DNA of 21,172 nucleotides from Oscillospiraceae bacterium (GTDB taxonomy: Bacteria > Bacillota > Clostridia > Oscillospirales > Oscillospiraceae). The stretch's first letter is position 1, and each line of letters starts with the position of its first letter. The stretch covers positions 1 through 21,172 of the forward strand of contig CACXBO010000123.1 in assembly GCA_902765975.1 (NCBI GenBank). Direction: 5' to 3'. The position numbers and the translations under genes are program-made. Below the pieces are notes generated by a model, which worked only from the letters and a program-made list of their open reading frames with translations, made no database searches and was not told where the DNA came from. Below are positions 8,465 through 14,714 of the stretch, in pieces.

Positions 8465-9487
8465 TCACGAAATAAACATAGCATCGCCGAATGAAAAGAA
8501 CCGGTATTTCTCTTTTACTGCCTCGGAGTATGCCGAAAGCACGTTTTCCCTCCCCGCAAGAGCCGAAACGAGCATAATCAGCGAGCTCTCCGGAAGATGA
8601 AAATTGGTTACGAGCCCATCTATGCATTTGAATTTGTAGCCGGGGTAGATAAAAATATTCGTCCACCCGCTCCAGGGCTTCAGGAGACCGCAGTCATCCG
8701 TCGCGGACTCCAGCGTGCGGCAGGTAGTCGTTCCTACGGATATTATCCTGCCTCCGCTTCTTTTAGTCTCGTTAACGGCGTTTGCAGTTTCCTCCGGAAC
8801 CGTGCAGAATTCCGAGTGCATCTCGTGATCCTCGATCTCATCCTCTTTCACCGGTCTGAATGTGCCGAGTCCCACGTGGAGAGTAAGGAAAGCGAGCTTT
8901 ACTCCCTTGTTTTCGATCTTTTTCAAAAGCTCAGGAGTAAAATGCAGCCCGGCTGTCGGAGCTGCGGCAGAGCCAAGCTCTCGTGAGTAAACAGTCTGGT
9001 ATCGCTCAGAGTCTTTAAGCTCCTCGTGAATGTAAGGCGGAAGCGGCATTCTGCCGAGTTTTTCAAGCTTTTCTATGAATATCCCTTCATAATGGAACTT
9101 AACAAGCTTGTTTCCTCCCTCTGCTTCTCCTACAACCTCTGCGGTAAGCTCACCGTCGCCGAAGGTCAGTGCCGTGCCCGGTCTTGTTTTTCTCCCGGGT
9201 CTCGTTAAGCACTCCCATACTCCGTCGCCCTTGTCTTTCAGAAGCAGGACTTCTACCGCTCCGCCCGATAAACGGTTTCCGAAAAGGCGCGCAGGTAGAA
9301 CTCTTGAATCGTTCATTACGAGGCAGTCGCCCGGATTCAGATAATCGACCAGCTTATAAAAAACGGAGTGCGATACCTCCCCCGTATGTTTATCGAGAAG
9401 CATAAGCCTTGAACAATCGCGTTTCTCGGAAGGCGTTTGAGCTATCAGTTCCTTTGGAAGGTCATAATAAAAATCGGATGTTTTCAT
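8465..9487 (-). CDS. queA: tRNA preQ1(34) S-adenosylmethionine ribosyltransferase-isomerase
   Basis: QueA transfers the ribosyl part of SAM to preQ1 in tRNA, giving epoxyqueuosine, the step after Tgt. At 340 residues it has normal length. Signatures are the N-terminal MKTSDFYYDLPKELIAQTP, PLPPYI, GSAAAPTAGLHFTPE, HVGLGTFRPV and the C-terminal TNFHLPESSLIMLVSA. The frame is open further upstream to 9559, into the spoIID-like gene, but the MKTSDFYYDLP N-terminus marks the true start at 9487, 10 bases after that gene's stop. No strong ribosome binding site is visible before it, so translation may depend on ribosomes finishing the upstream gene. SAM made by MetK (end of this window) is its cosubstrate. 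Confidence 0.96.
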   Translation of the reverse strand: MKTSDFYYDLPKELIAQTPSEKRDCSRLMLLDKHTGEVSHSVFYKLVDYLNPGDCLVMNDSRVLPARLFGNRLSGGAVEVLLLKDKGDGVWECLTRPGRKTRPGTALTFGDGELTAEVVGEAEGGNKLVKFHYEGIFIEKLEKLGRMPLPPYIHEELKDSERYQTVYSRELGSAAAPTAGLHFTPELLKKIENKGVKLAFLTLHVGLGTFRPVKEDEIEDHEMHSEFCTVPEETANAVNETKRSGGRIISVGTTTCRTLESATDDCGLLKPWSGWTNIFIYPGYKFKCIDGLVTNFHLPESSLIMLVSALAGRENVLSAYSEAVKEKYRFFSFGDAMFIS

Positions 9488-9497
9488 AGTTTTATGC

Positions 9498-11219
9498 TTA
9501 GCCGTTCTTCTTCGGACATACGGAGTAAACGACCTCCGTGCCCTGATAGTAGAACGCAAGAATCTCCTTATACGTTTTATTATAGTTCTTCGCCATCGAA
9601 TACGCGCCCCACTGGCTCATACCGACGTTATGGCCCCAACCGGAACCTGTTATCACAAAGGAATCGCCGGTCAGCTCCGCGGAGGTTTCGCCTCCGAGCT
9701 TTGCTATCTCTCCCTTTCCGCTGATTGCGTAAAGGCTTACGCTCGACAGCCTGTCCGTGCTGCCAGAGCTTACAGCATAGAGTCCGTCGAGGCCCGAAAC
9801 GCTTTCACTCGTGGGGTTGATATAATATGTATTCAGCGCAGGCACTGCTCCGTTGATCGTATATCTCTGGGAGCGAAGACCGAGTACTGTTGCGCAGTCT
9901 CTTTTTGAAAACGTGAATTTCTTGCCCTTGGAGTCGGTAAATCGAATTCTAAGCACGTTTCCGGTCTCGGTAAACTCCAGGATCTCAAATTTTTTTACAT
10001 CGGCGCAGTCGTATCCCTTGCTCTGAAGCTTTTTCCCAAGAGCCTCGCCTGTAAACGTCACAGTCCAGTGATACTGGCTTATTATAGACTCGACGGACTT
10101 CTCATACGGATCTATTACTCCGGTCAGATACGGGATCTTCTGACCCCAAACGTTTTCGCACGACTCGGATGCTCCGCCGTTGTGTGAGTAATAATTTGTT
10201 TGGCAGAGAGCGCCGTTGTATGTGAGATACTCGCCGGCGGTTTCTTCAACTGCAAGATTAGAGTTCTCATTTGCTCTCCCTGTTCCGTAATAAACCTGGC
10301 ATTCTGCGGTATTGCAGATGTCAAATCCCTCGTTTCTGTGCTTATTGAGGCTTGAAATAGCATAGCTTCGCGCACAGACCGCCTGCGCCTTCAGCGCCTC
10401 TCTCGGCCAGGACGCGCTCATTTCATATGGCACGAGACCTTTAACGTAGTCCTCTATATCGACGTAGTTTATAACGGTAATGTTACCTGACGCCCCTCGG
10501 ACAAAAGAAAAATCACCGTAGTATTTATAGCCTCTGTGATGCGTCTGCGCCTTAACGCCCTCGGAAACAACAGGTCGGACGGCAAGAGAGCTTGAAGCGC
10601 CGCAGTCATACTCGAAAAGCGGGGTTGTCTTTCCCGTTTCGACGATAGTAACCGTTTTTTCTGTTCCCGAGTCTATCTGTACCGCGTCGATATTCAGCGC
10701 ATCCATTGCATTTTTAACGTCTTTAGACGCCCAAAACTGACCTAACATAACGTAATAGTCGCCGTTTAAGTATTTAATAAACTTACAGAGCTCCGTGTCC
10801 AGCTCTTCAGCTTTCTTTAAGGCATCTTCGTAAGACGAAAAAGCTTCCTTCAGTCTGATATGATAGCACCCGAGAATATCCGTGCCGGCTGATAAATCGG
10901 TCGAAAATGCACGGCTCTCTTTATCCCATGCTACGTTTTGGTCTATTACAACGGTTATTGCATTTTTATCCGTAATTTTAACTCCGATCGAAACGAACTC
11001 TCGGCTGGAATCAAAATAACCCAGCTCATATCCGTAACCCAAGCCTGATACGTTCTGTAAATTAGCGGAGGTGAAGTTTTTCGTTGAGCCGCTGTACAGT
11101 CCGATCCTAAGCGTATGAACAGACGCAGTGAACCCGTCGGCTTCGGCAGGAAGACAGACAGGCAGCAGCATTGCCAAACAGAGAATAAAAAGTATCGGTT
11201 TTTTTATTTTATGTAACAT
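9498..11219 (-). CDS. SpoIID/LytB-domain exported protein
   Basis: A 573-residue exported protein with an N-terminal signal peptide (basic HKIKK, then a hydrophobic stretch to about residue 28). A SPOR-like segment lies around 116-180 (LGCYHIRLKEAFSSYEDA). A SpoIID domain (PF08486) spans about 230-560, with VDIEDYVKGLVPYEMSASWP (putative catalytic Glu266), AECQVYYG, SHNGGASES and GSGWGHNVGMSQWGAY. SpoIID is a lytic transglycosylase acting on denuded glycan strands during engulfment. This longer form may be a general LytB-type wall enzyme, so I give no gene symbol. The start at 11219 is chosen for GAGGGG seven bases upstream and because it opens the signal peptide; the frame is open to 11294. 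First gene of the unit with queA and tgt. Confidence 0.9.
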   Translation of the reverse strand: MLHKIKKPILFILCLAMLLPVCLPAEADGFTASVHTLRIGLYSGSTKNFTSANLQNVSGLGYGYELGYFDSSREFVSIGVKITDKNAITVVIDQNVAWDKESRAFSTDLSAGTDILGCYHIRLKEAFSSYEDALKKAEELDTELCKFIKYLNGDYYVMLGQFWASKDVKNAMDALNIDAVQIDSGTEKTVTIVETGKTTPLFEYDCGASSSLAVRPVVSEGVKAQTHHRGYKYYGDFSFVRGASGNITVINYVDIEDYVKGLVPYEMSASWPREALKAQAVCARSYAISSLNKHRNEGFDICNTAECQVYYGTGRANENSNLAVEETAGEYLTYNGALCQTNYYSHNGGASESCENVWGQKIPYLTGVIDPYEKSVESIISQYHWTVTFTGEALGKKLQSKGYDCADVKKFEILEFTETGNVLRIRFTDSKGKKFTFSKRDCATVLGLRSQRYTINGAVPALNTYYINPTSESVSGLDGLYAVSSGSTDRLSSVSLYAISGKGEIAKLGGETSAELTGDSFVITGSGWGHNVGMSQWGAYSMAKNYNKTYKEILAFYYQGTEVVYSVCPKKNG

Positions 11220-11256
11220 ATCTTTCCCCTCGTGCGCAAAAAAGAGGCGCTTTTTG

Positions 11257-11285
11257 TTGACAGAAAAAACGAAATGTGATAGTAT
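11257..11285 (+). promoter_or_regulatory. Strong sigmaA-type promoter reading toward asd
   Basis: A perfect TTGACA (11257-11262), 17-bp spacer, and TAGTAT (11280-11285) with an extended -10 TGA immediately before it. Transcription would start near 11292, leaving a leader of about 150 nt before the asd ATG. The leader is AT-rich with only a weak GGATA/TATCC hairpin (11360-11374), and no lysine riboswitch is recognisable. Confidence 0.75.
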
Positions 11286-11296
11286 TCTGAACAATC

Positions 11297-11344
11297 AGTT
11301 TAACGAAATAAAGTGCAAATATCAAGATTTATGATATTATACCA
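11297..11344 (-). promoter_or_regulatory. Candidate promoters for the spoIID-like/queA/tgt unit
   Basis: Two candidates read leftward. One is an extended -10, TGGTATAAT (11344-11336), with no clear -35; its start would be near 11329. The other is TTGATA (11325-11320), 17-bp spacer, TAAACT (11302-11297), with a start near 11290. Both face the asd promoter, so each transcript would cross the other promoter. Confidence 0.45.
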
Positions 11345-11442
11345 CATTATTTCTCTTTTGGATAGACGATATCCGATTATTTAACCCTCATTTTTATGTC
11401 AATTTATGCAAATTAATGAATATATTGTTATGGAGGCAGATT

Positions 11443-12528
11443 ATGAAAAAGTATAAAGTCGGCGTTATCGGCGCTACAGGAATGGTCGGTCAGCGTTTCG
11501 TGACCCTAATCTCCGAGCACCCCTGGTTTGAGCTCACTGAGGTCGCCGCCTCAAGAAGAAGCGCCGGGAAGCGCTATGAAGACGCAGTTTCGTCTCGCTG
11601 GTTTATGCAGAAGCCGATTCCCGACTGCGCCAAGAACCTTATTATCAAGTCGGCCGAGGACGATATCGAGGCTATTGCAGCTAACGTAGACTTCGTTTTT
11701 TCCGCAGTCGATATGAAAAAGGACGAGATCCGCGCTCTTGAGGAGGCCTATGCAAAGGCAGAGTGCCCCGTTGTCTCAAATAACAGCGCTCACCGCTGGA
11801 CAGAAGACGTACCGATGGTCGTCCCCGAGATAAACCCCGAGCATATCGAGGTTATCAAATATCAGCGTGAGCGTCTCGGCACTAAGCGCGGCTTCATTGC
11901 GGTCAAATCCAACTGCTCGCTCCAGAGCTACGTTCCTGCACTTCATCCTCTCAAGGACGAATTCGGACTCACCAAGGCTCTCGTATGCACCTATCAGGCG
12001 ATTTCAGGCGCTGGCAAGACCTTTGATACCTTCCCCGAGATAGTGGATAACGTTATCCCCTACATCGGCGGAGAGGAGGAAAAGAGCGAGCAGGAGCCCC
12101 TTAAGCTTTGGGGAAAACTTGAAAACGGCAAGATCGTTACCGCTTCTTCCCCTTCTATCACGGCTCAGTGCTTCAGAGTTGCCGCAGCTGACGGACATAT
12201 GGCTGCCGTGTTCATGAGCTTTGAGAAAAAGCCCTCTATAGAGGAGATCAAAGAGCGCTGGGCAAACTTCTCCGGAGTTCCTCAGGAGCTTAAGCTCCCC
12301 TCCGCTCCCGAGCATTTCCTCCATTACTTTGAGGAGGACAACAGACCTCAGACAAAGCTTGACCGCAACACTGAAAACGGAATGGCTGTCTGCGTCGGAA
12401 GGCTTCGTCCCGACACGCAGTACGATTATAAATTCGTCTGCCTGAGCCACAACACACTGCGCGGTGCTGCAGGTGGAGCAGTTCTCTTGGCAGAGCTTCT
12501 GTGCGCGAAGGGATATATGGATAAATAA
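11443..12528 (+). CDS. asd: Aspartate-semialdehyde dehydrogenase, archaeal/fungal type
   Basis: Asd reduces aspartyl-4-phosphate to aspartate-4-semialdehyde, the branch point for lysine/diaminopimelate, threonine and methionine. The 361-residue product has the N-terminal NADP motif GVIGATGMVGQRF, the catalytic cysteine in KSNCS (Cys158), AISGAG (186-191) and the RVAAADGHMA segment (His252). The length, the EEEKSEQEPLKLWG segment and LDRNTENGMAVCVGR ally it with the Methanocaldococcus/Candida type rather than the E. coli type. The ATG at 11443 has GGAGG (11432-11436) six bases upstream; an in-frame ATG at 11416 lies before that site and is not used. dapA follows after 36 bp, so the two lysine-pathway genes are co-transcribed. 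Confidence 0.96.
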   Translation: MKKYKVGVIGATGMVGQRFVTLISEHPWFELTEVAASRRSAGKRYEDAVSSRWFMQKPIPDCAKNLIIKSAEDDIEAIAANVDFVFSAVDMKKDEIRALEEAYAKAECPVVSNNSAHRWTEDVPMVVPEINPEHIEVIKYQRERLGTKRGFIAVKSNCSLQSYVPALHPLKDEFGLTKALVCTYQAISGAGKTFDTFPEIVDNVIPYIGGEEEKSEQEPLKLWGKLENGKIVTASSPSITAQCFRVAAADGHMAAVFMSFEKKPSIEEIKERWANFSGVPQELKLPSAPEHFLHYFEEDNRPQTKLDRNTENGMAVCVGRLRPDTQYDYKFVCLSHNTLRGAAGGAVLLAELLCAKGYMDK

Positions 12529-12533
12529 TTCTG

Positions 12534-12551
12534 CCTTCAATTTTTTGAAGG
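12534..12551 (+). other. Small hairpin before dapA covering part of its ribosome binding site
   Basis: CCTTCAA (12534-12540), TTTT loop, TTGAAGG (12545-12551) form a perfect 7-bp stem in the asd-dapA gap. Its 3' arm contributes GAAGG to the purine-rich ribosome binding region of the GTG-started dapA. A second small pairing, AAGGA with TCCTT, overlaps it. There is no T-tract after it, so it is not a terminator. Confidence 0.5.
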
Positions 12552-12564
12552 AAGGAACTCCTTA

Positions 12565-13449
12565 GTGAAATCCCCCATCTTTACGGGTTCATCCGCCGCC
12601 GTTATAACTCCATTCAAGGGCGGGCGTATCGATTACGATGCATTAAAGAGAATAATTGATTTACAAAAGATCGCCGGTACTTCCGCACTAACAGTTTGCG
12701 GGACTACCGGCGAAGCTTCTACTCTGAAGCGTGAGGAGAGATTTGCTGCTGTTGCTTTCGCAAAAGCCTTTTCGGGCGAGATTCCCGTTATCGCCGGAAC
12801 AGGCTCAAATTCAACGGAGCAAACGGTTACGCTCTCTCAGGACGCTGAAAAAGCCGGAGCCGACGCTCTCCTCATCGTTACGCCATATTATAATAAGTCT
12901 ACTCAAAATGGGCTTATCGAACACTATTTCCGTGTAGCGGACAGCGTCTCGATACCAATAATCGCATATAACGTCCCATCGCGTACAGGGCTCAGCTTTA
13001 AGCCAGAGACCTACCTTGAGCTCTCGAAGCATCCGAACATAAACGGTGTGAAAGAGGCGTCTGGAGATTTTGCCCTCGTAGTACGCACTCTTTCTTTGTG
13101 CGGAGAAGACTTCAATATATGGTCGGGAAACGACGATATCATAGTTCCTATGATGTCTCTCGGCGCTAAGGGCATAATCTCTGTCGCCGCAAATATCATT
13201 CCAGGCGTAATCGCACGCGTGGCGAGCCTATGCTCGGCGGATAGATATGCTGAAGCCGCTAAAATTCAAATAAAATACTCAAAACTTATCTCGCTACTCT
13301 TCTCTGAGGTCAATCCGATACCAGTTAAAGCCGCGATGCACTCTCTCGGGCTTTGCGAGGATGAGTTCAGACTGCCTCTTACGAAAATGACGGAACAAAA
13401 TAGAAGTGCTTTATATAGTGAAATGCAGGCCTTAATGCTATTGAAATAA
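12565..13449 (+). CDS. dapA: 4-hydroxy-tetrahydrodipicolinate synthase
   Basis: DapA condenses pyruvate with aspartate semialdehyde, the product of the preceding gene, in the first committed step of lysine/diaminopimelate synthesis. The 294-residue TIM barrel is full length. The Schiff-base lysine is Lys163 in GVKEASGD. Other active-site elements are CGTTGEASTL (Thr47/Thr48), TPYYNKSTQNG (Tyr108/Tyr109) and AYNVPSRTG (Tyr135, Arg140). The start is GTG at 12565, with a GAAGGAAGGA region upstream that partly folds into a hairpin. Members of the wider family include N-acetylneuraminate lyase, but the adjacent asd and the motifs support DapA. Confidence 0.95.
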   Translation: MKSPIFTGSSAAVITPFKGGRIDYDALKRIIDLQKIAGTSALTVCGTTGEASTLKREERFAAVAFAKAFSGEIPVIAGTGSNSTEQTVTLSQDAEKAGADALLIVTPYYNKSTQNGLIEHYFRVADSVSIPIIAYNVPSRTGLSFKPETYLELSKHPNINGVKEASGDFALVVRTLSLCGEDFNIWSGNDDIIVPMMSLGAKGIISVAANIIPGVIARVASLCSADRYAEAAKIQIKYSKLISLLFSEVNPIPVKAAMHSLGLCEDEFRLPLTKMTEQNRSALYSEMQALMLLK

Positions 13450-13469
13450 ATCGCAAAATGATATAATAT
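13441..13469 (+). promoter_or_regulatory. Possible promoter for the NlpC/P60-like lipoprotein gene
   Basis: TTGAAA (13441-13446) overlaps the end of dapA and is followed by TAATAT (13464-13469) at 17 bp. A perfect TATAAT (13462-13467) overlaps it but would have only a 15-bp spacer. It could give the lipoprotein expression independent of asd-dapA. Confidence 0.5.
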
Positions 13470-13496
13470 AGATAAAAAATGCTAAGGAGGAAAAAA

Positions 13497-14210
13497 ATGA
13501 AAAAGAGGTCAATTTTCATATTGGTCTTAACAGCGGCCGTTATCCTATCGAGCTGCAGCTTTTTCGGCGGGTCCGATTCAGATAGCCATAAGATTGAGCC
13601 CAATCAAACTAATATTCCATCTTCTGATGACCCCGAGCCTCAGCCTCAACCGGTTGAGCCGGCAGACGATACGCATGGAGTCGAACCGGAAGCGGAACCC
13701 GAGCCCGAGTCCGAACCGGAGCCCGAGCCTGAACCCGAGACTGAACCCGAGCCCGAGCCTGAACCCGAGCCCGAGCCTGAACCCGAGCCTGAGCCTGAGC
13801 CTGAACCCGAGTCCGAACCCGAGTCCGAACCCGAACTTACCACGGCTGAAAAAATTGTTGCTCTTGCACAGGAGCTTATCGGCACTGAATATGAGTACGG
13901 TGGACAGGGACCTGACAAGTTTGACAATTCAGGCTTTGTCTATTACTGCTGCGTACAGAACGGAGTAAAAGTTCCGCGAAGGACATCAAAAATTGCTGAA
14001 TACGGCAAGGAAGTCACCCGTTCAGAGCTTAAACCGGGAGATATCGTTGTATTTGCCAATGAAGTCGGCGGTACAGCCGGTCTCGTCGGCATATACGCAG
14101 GCGGCGGTACTTTCATCTCATGCAATAATGCATCTAAGCCGACGAGGCTACAGAATATGGATATTTCCTACTGGAAAGATCGATTTATCGGCGGACGCAG
14201 GGTTGCGTAA
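13497..14210 (+). CDS. Lipoprotein with Glu-Pro stalk and catalytically degenerate NlpC/P60 domain
   Basis: A 237-residue exported lipoprotein. The signal peptide ends in lipobox LSSC, with Cys20 as the lipidation site. A linker follows, and then a Glu-Pro-rich stalk (residues 63-113). The last ~120 residues are an NlpC/P60 (C40) fold: KIVALAQELIGTEYEYGGQG, FDNSGFVYY, VPRRTSKIAEYG, LKPGDIVVF, LVGIYAGGGTFIS. NlpC/P60 hydrolases cut peptidoglycan stem peptides with a Cys/His/His-type site. Here the Cys of FDCSG is Asn144, the His of HVGIY is Leu196 and the third residue is Ser208. The spacings of 52 and 12 residues match MepS (51 and 12). It is therefore probably not a hydrolase and may bind wall peptides. 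The start at 13497 follows AAGGAGG by six bases; an ATG at 13479 lies upstream of that site. It follows dapA by 47 bp. Confidence 0.88.
   Translation: MKKRSIFILVLTAAVILSSCSFFGGSDSDSHKIEPNQTNIPSSDDPEPQPQPVEPADDTHGVEPEAEPEPESEPEPEPEPETEPEPEPEPEPEPEPEPEPEPEPESEPESEPELTTAEKIVALAQELIGTEYEYGGQGPDKFDNSGFVYYCCVQNGVKVPRRTSKIAEYGKEVTRSELKPGDIVVFANEVGGTAGLVGIYAGGGTFISCNNASKPTRLQNMDISYWKDRFIGGRRVA
13695..13835 (+). repeat. Glu-Pro coding minisatellite
   Basis: In-frame tandem repeat encoding Glu-Pro with occasional Ser or Thr, covering residues 67-113 of the lipoprotein. The underlying unit is about 18 bp (six codons). Two copies at 13743-13760 and 13761-13778 are identical, and the others differ by single codons or are shortened to 12 bp. 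Such tracts are prone to length change in multiples of the unit. Confidence 0.85.
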
Positions 14211-14221
14211 ATAAATAATCA

Positions 14222-14256
14222 TCCCTCTTCGGCAAAGAGTCGAAGAGGGAGATTTT
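14222..14256. terminator. Bidirectional terminator between the lipoprotein and C_GCAxxG_C_C genes
   Basis: TCCCTCTTCG (14222-14231) pairs perfectly with CGAAGAGGGA (14241-14250) around a 9-nt loop, followed by GATTTT. On the - strand the hairpin is followed by TGATTATTTAT. It sits between two convergent genes. Confidence 0.8.
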
Positions 14257-14644
14257 ATTCCGTATACATCGTTGAAAAATAGCTCAGAACGGCATTTCTC
14301 ACGCATTCCTCACAGGGACAAAGCGGAGCGCCGTCAGTTATTTGCTTCAGCTCAGAACATGTGACTGCACCGCACCGCTCTTTGAAGTCTGAGATCAGTT
14401 TTCTCGTATAACTGAGAGTGCGCAGTCCTCCGGTTTTAAGGCCGCAGATCATACCCGCACCGATAAGTGAGCCGCAGGTCGCTTCCATAGTTCCCATTCC
14501 CGCGCAAAAACCAGCAGACAGCTTATTCAGCGTGTCTGTGTCGAGCTCTGTCTCGCCTGAAAGAGCGGCTGTCACCGCCTGAGCGCAGTTATAACCGTGG
14601 GCCTTGAGATATACGGCGTAATCTGCCGTTTTCTGTCTATCCAT
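14255..14644 (-). CDS. C_GCAxxG_C_C family cysteine-rich protein
   Basis: A 129-residue protein with nine cysteines, matching the family named for the C-GCAxxG-C-C pattern. The visible elements are GYNCAQAV (Cys20), GFCAGMGTMEATCGSLIGAG (Cys47, Cys57), Cys67, ERCGAVTC (Cys91, Cys96) and a C-terminal CPCEEC cluster (109, 111, 114). The family is thought to be redox-active or to bind metal, and its role is not established. ATG at 14644 has AAGGAG six bases upstream. The gene begins only 27 nt after the U-tract of the terminator that follows the EF-G gene, leaving no obvious room for a promoter of its own. There is no signal peptide, so it is cytoplasmic. Confidence 0.85.
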   Translation of the reverse strand: MDRQKTADYAVYLKAHGYNCAQAVTAALSGETELDTDTLNKLSAGFCAGMGTMEATCGSLIGAGMICGLKTGGLRTLSYTRKLISDFKERCGAVTCSELKQITDGAPLCPCEECVRNAVLSYFSTMYTE

Positions 14645-14670
14645 ACTGTGCTCCTTAAATAGTTATTACT

Positions 14671-14701
14671 AAAAAGAGGCCGGAAGAGTCCGGCCTCTTT
14701 T
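14671..14701 (-). terminator. Intrinsic terminator after the EF-G-like gene
   Basis: On the - strand, a stem of 13 bp (14701-14689 with 14684-14672, core TCCGGCCTC with its complement) closes a CTCT loop and is followed by TTTTT (14675-14671, partly in the stem). It lies 13 bases after the EF-G stop. Confidence 0.88.
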
Positions 14702-14714
14702 AAAAAGCAATAGA

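Noticed and set aside
9488..9559. A longer queA product starting inside the spoIID-like gene
   Set aside because: The extra N-terminal residues are basic and unlike the family; MKTSDFYYDLP at 9487 is the standard QueA start.
11320..11350. A sigmaE-type promoter for the spoIID-like gene
   Set aside because: A CATAAATC-like element exists on the - strand but matches the sigmaE -10 poorly, and a sigmaA-like extended -10 (TGGTATAAT) overlaps it. Not strong enough to list.
11292..11442. A lysine riboswitch or T-box in the 150-nt asd leader
   Set aside because: The leader is AT-rich with only a weak 5-bp hairpin; no conserved riboswitch or T-box sequence and no terminator is present.
13695..13835. 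Direct repeats resembling a short CRISPR-like array
   Set aside because: The units are contiguous 12-18 bp codon repeats inside a gene, with no spacers and no cas genes nearby.
13594..13968. Other-frame open stretches across the Glu-Pro repeat (Asn-Pro-Ser runs on +, Gly-Ser runs on -)
   Set aside because: They are shadows of the same repeat; only the Glu-Pro frame has a lipobox, ribosome binding site and a folded domain.
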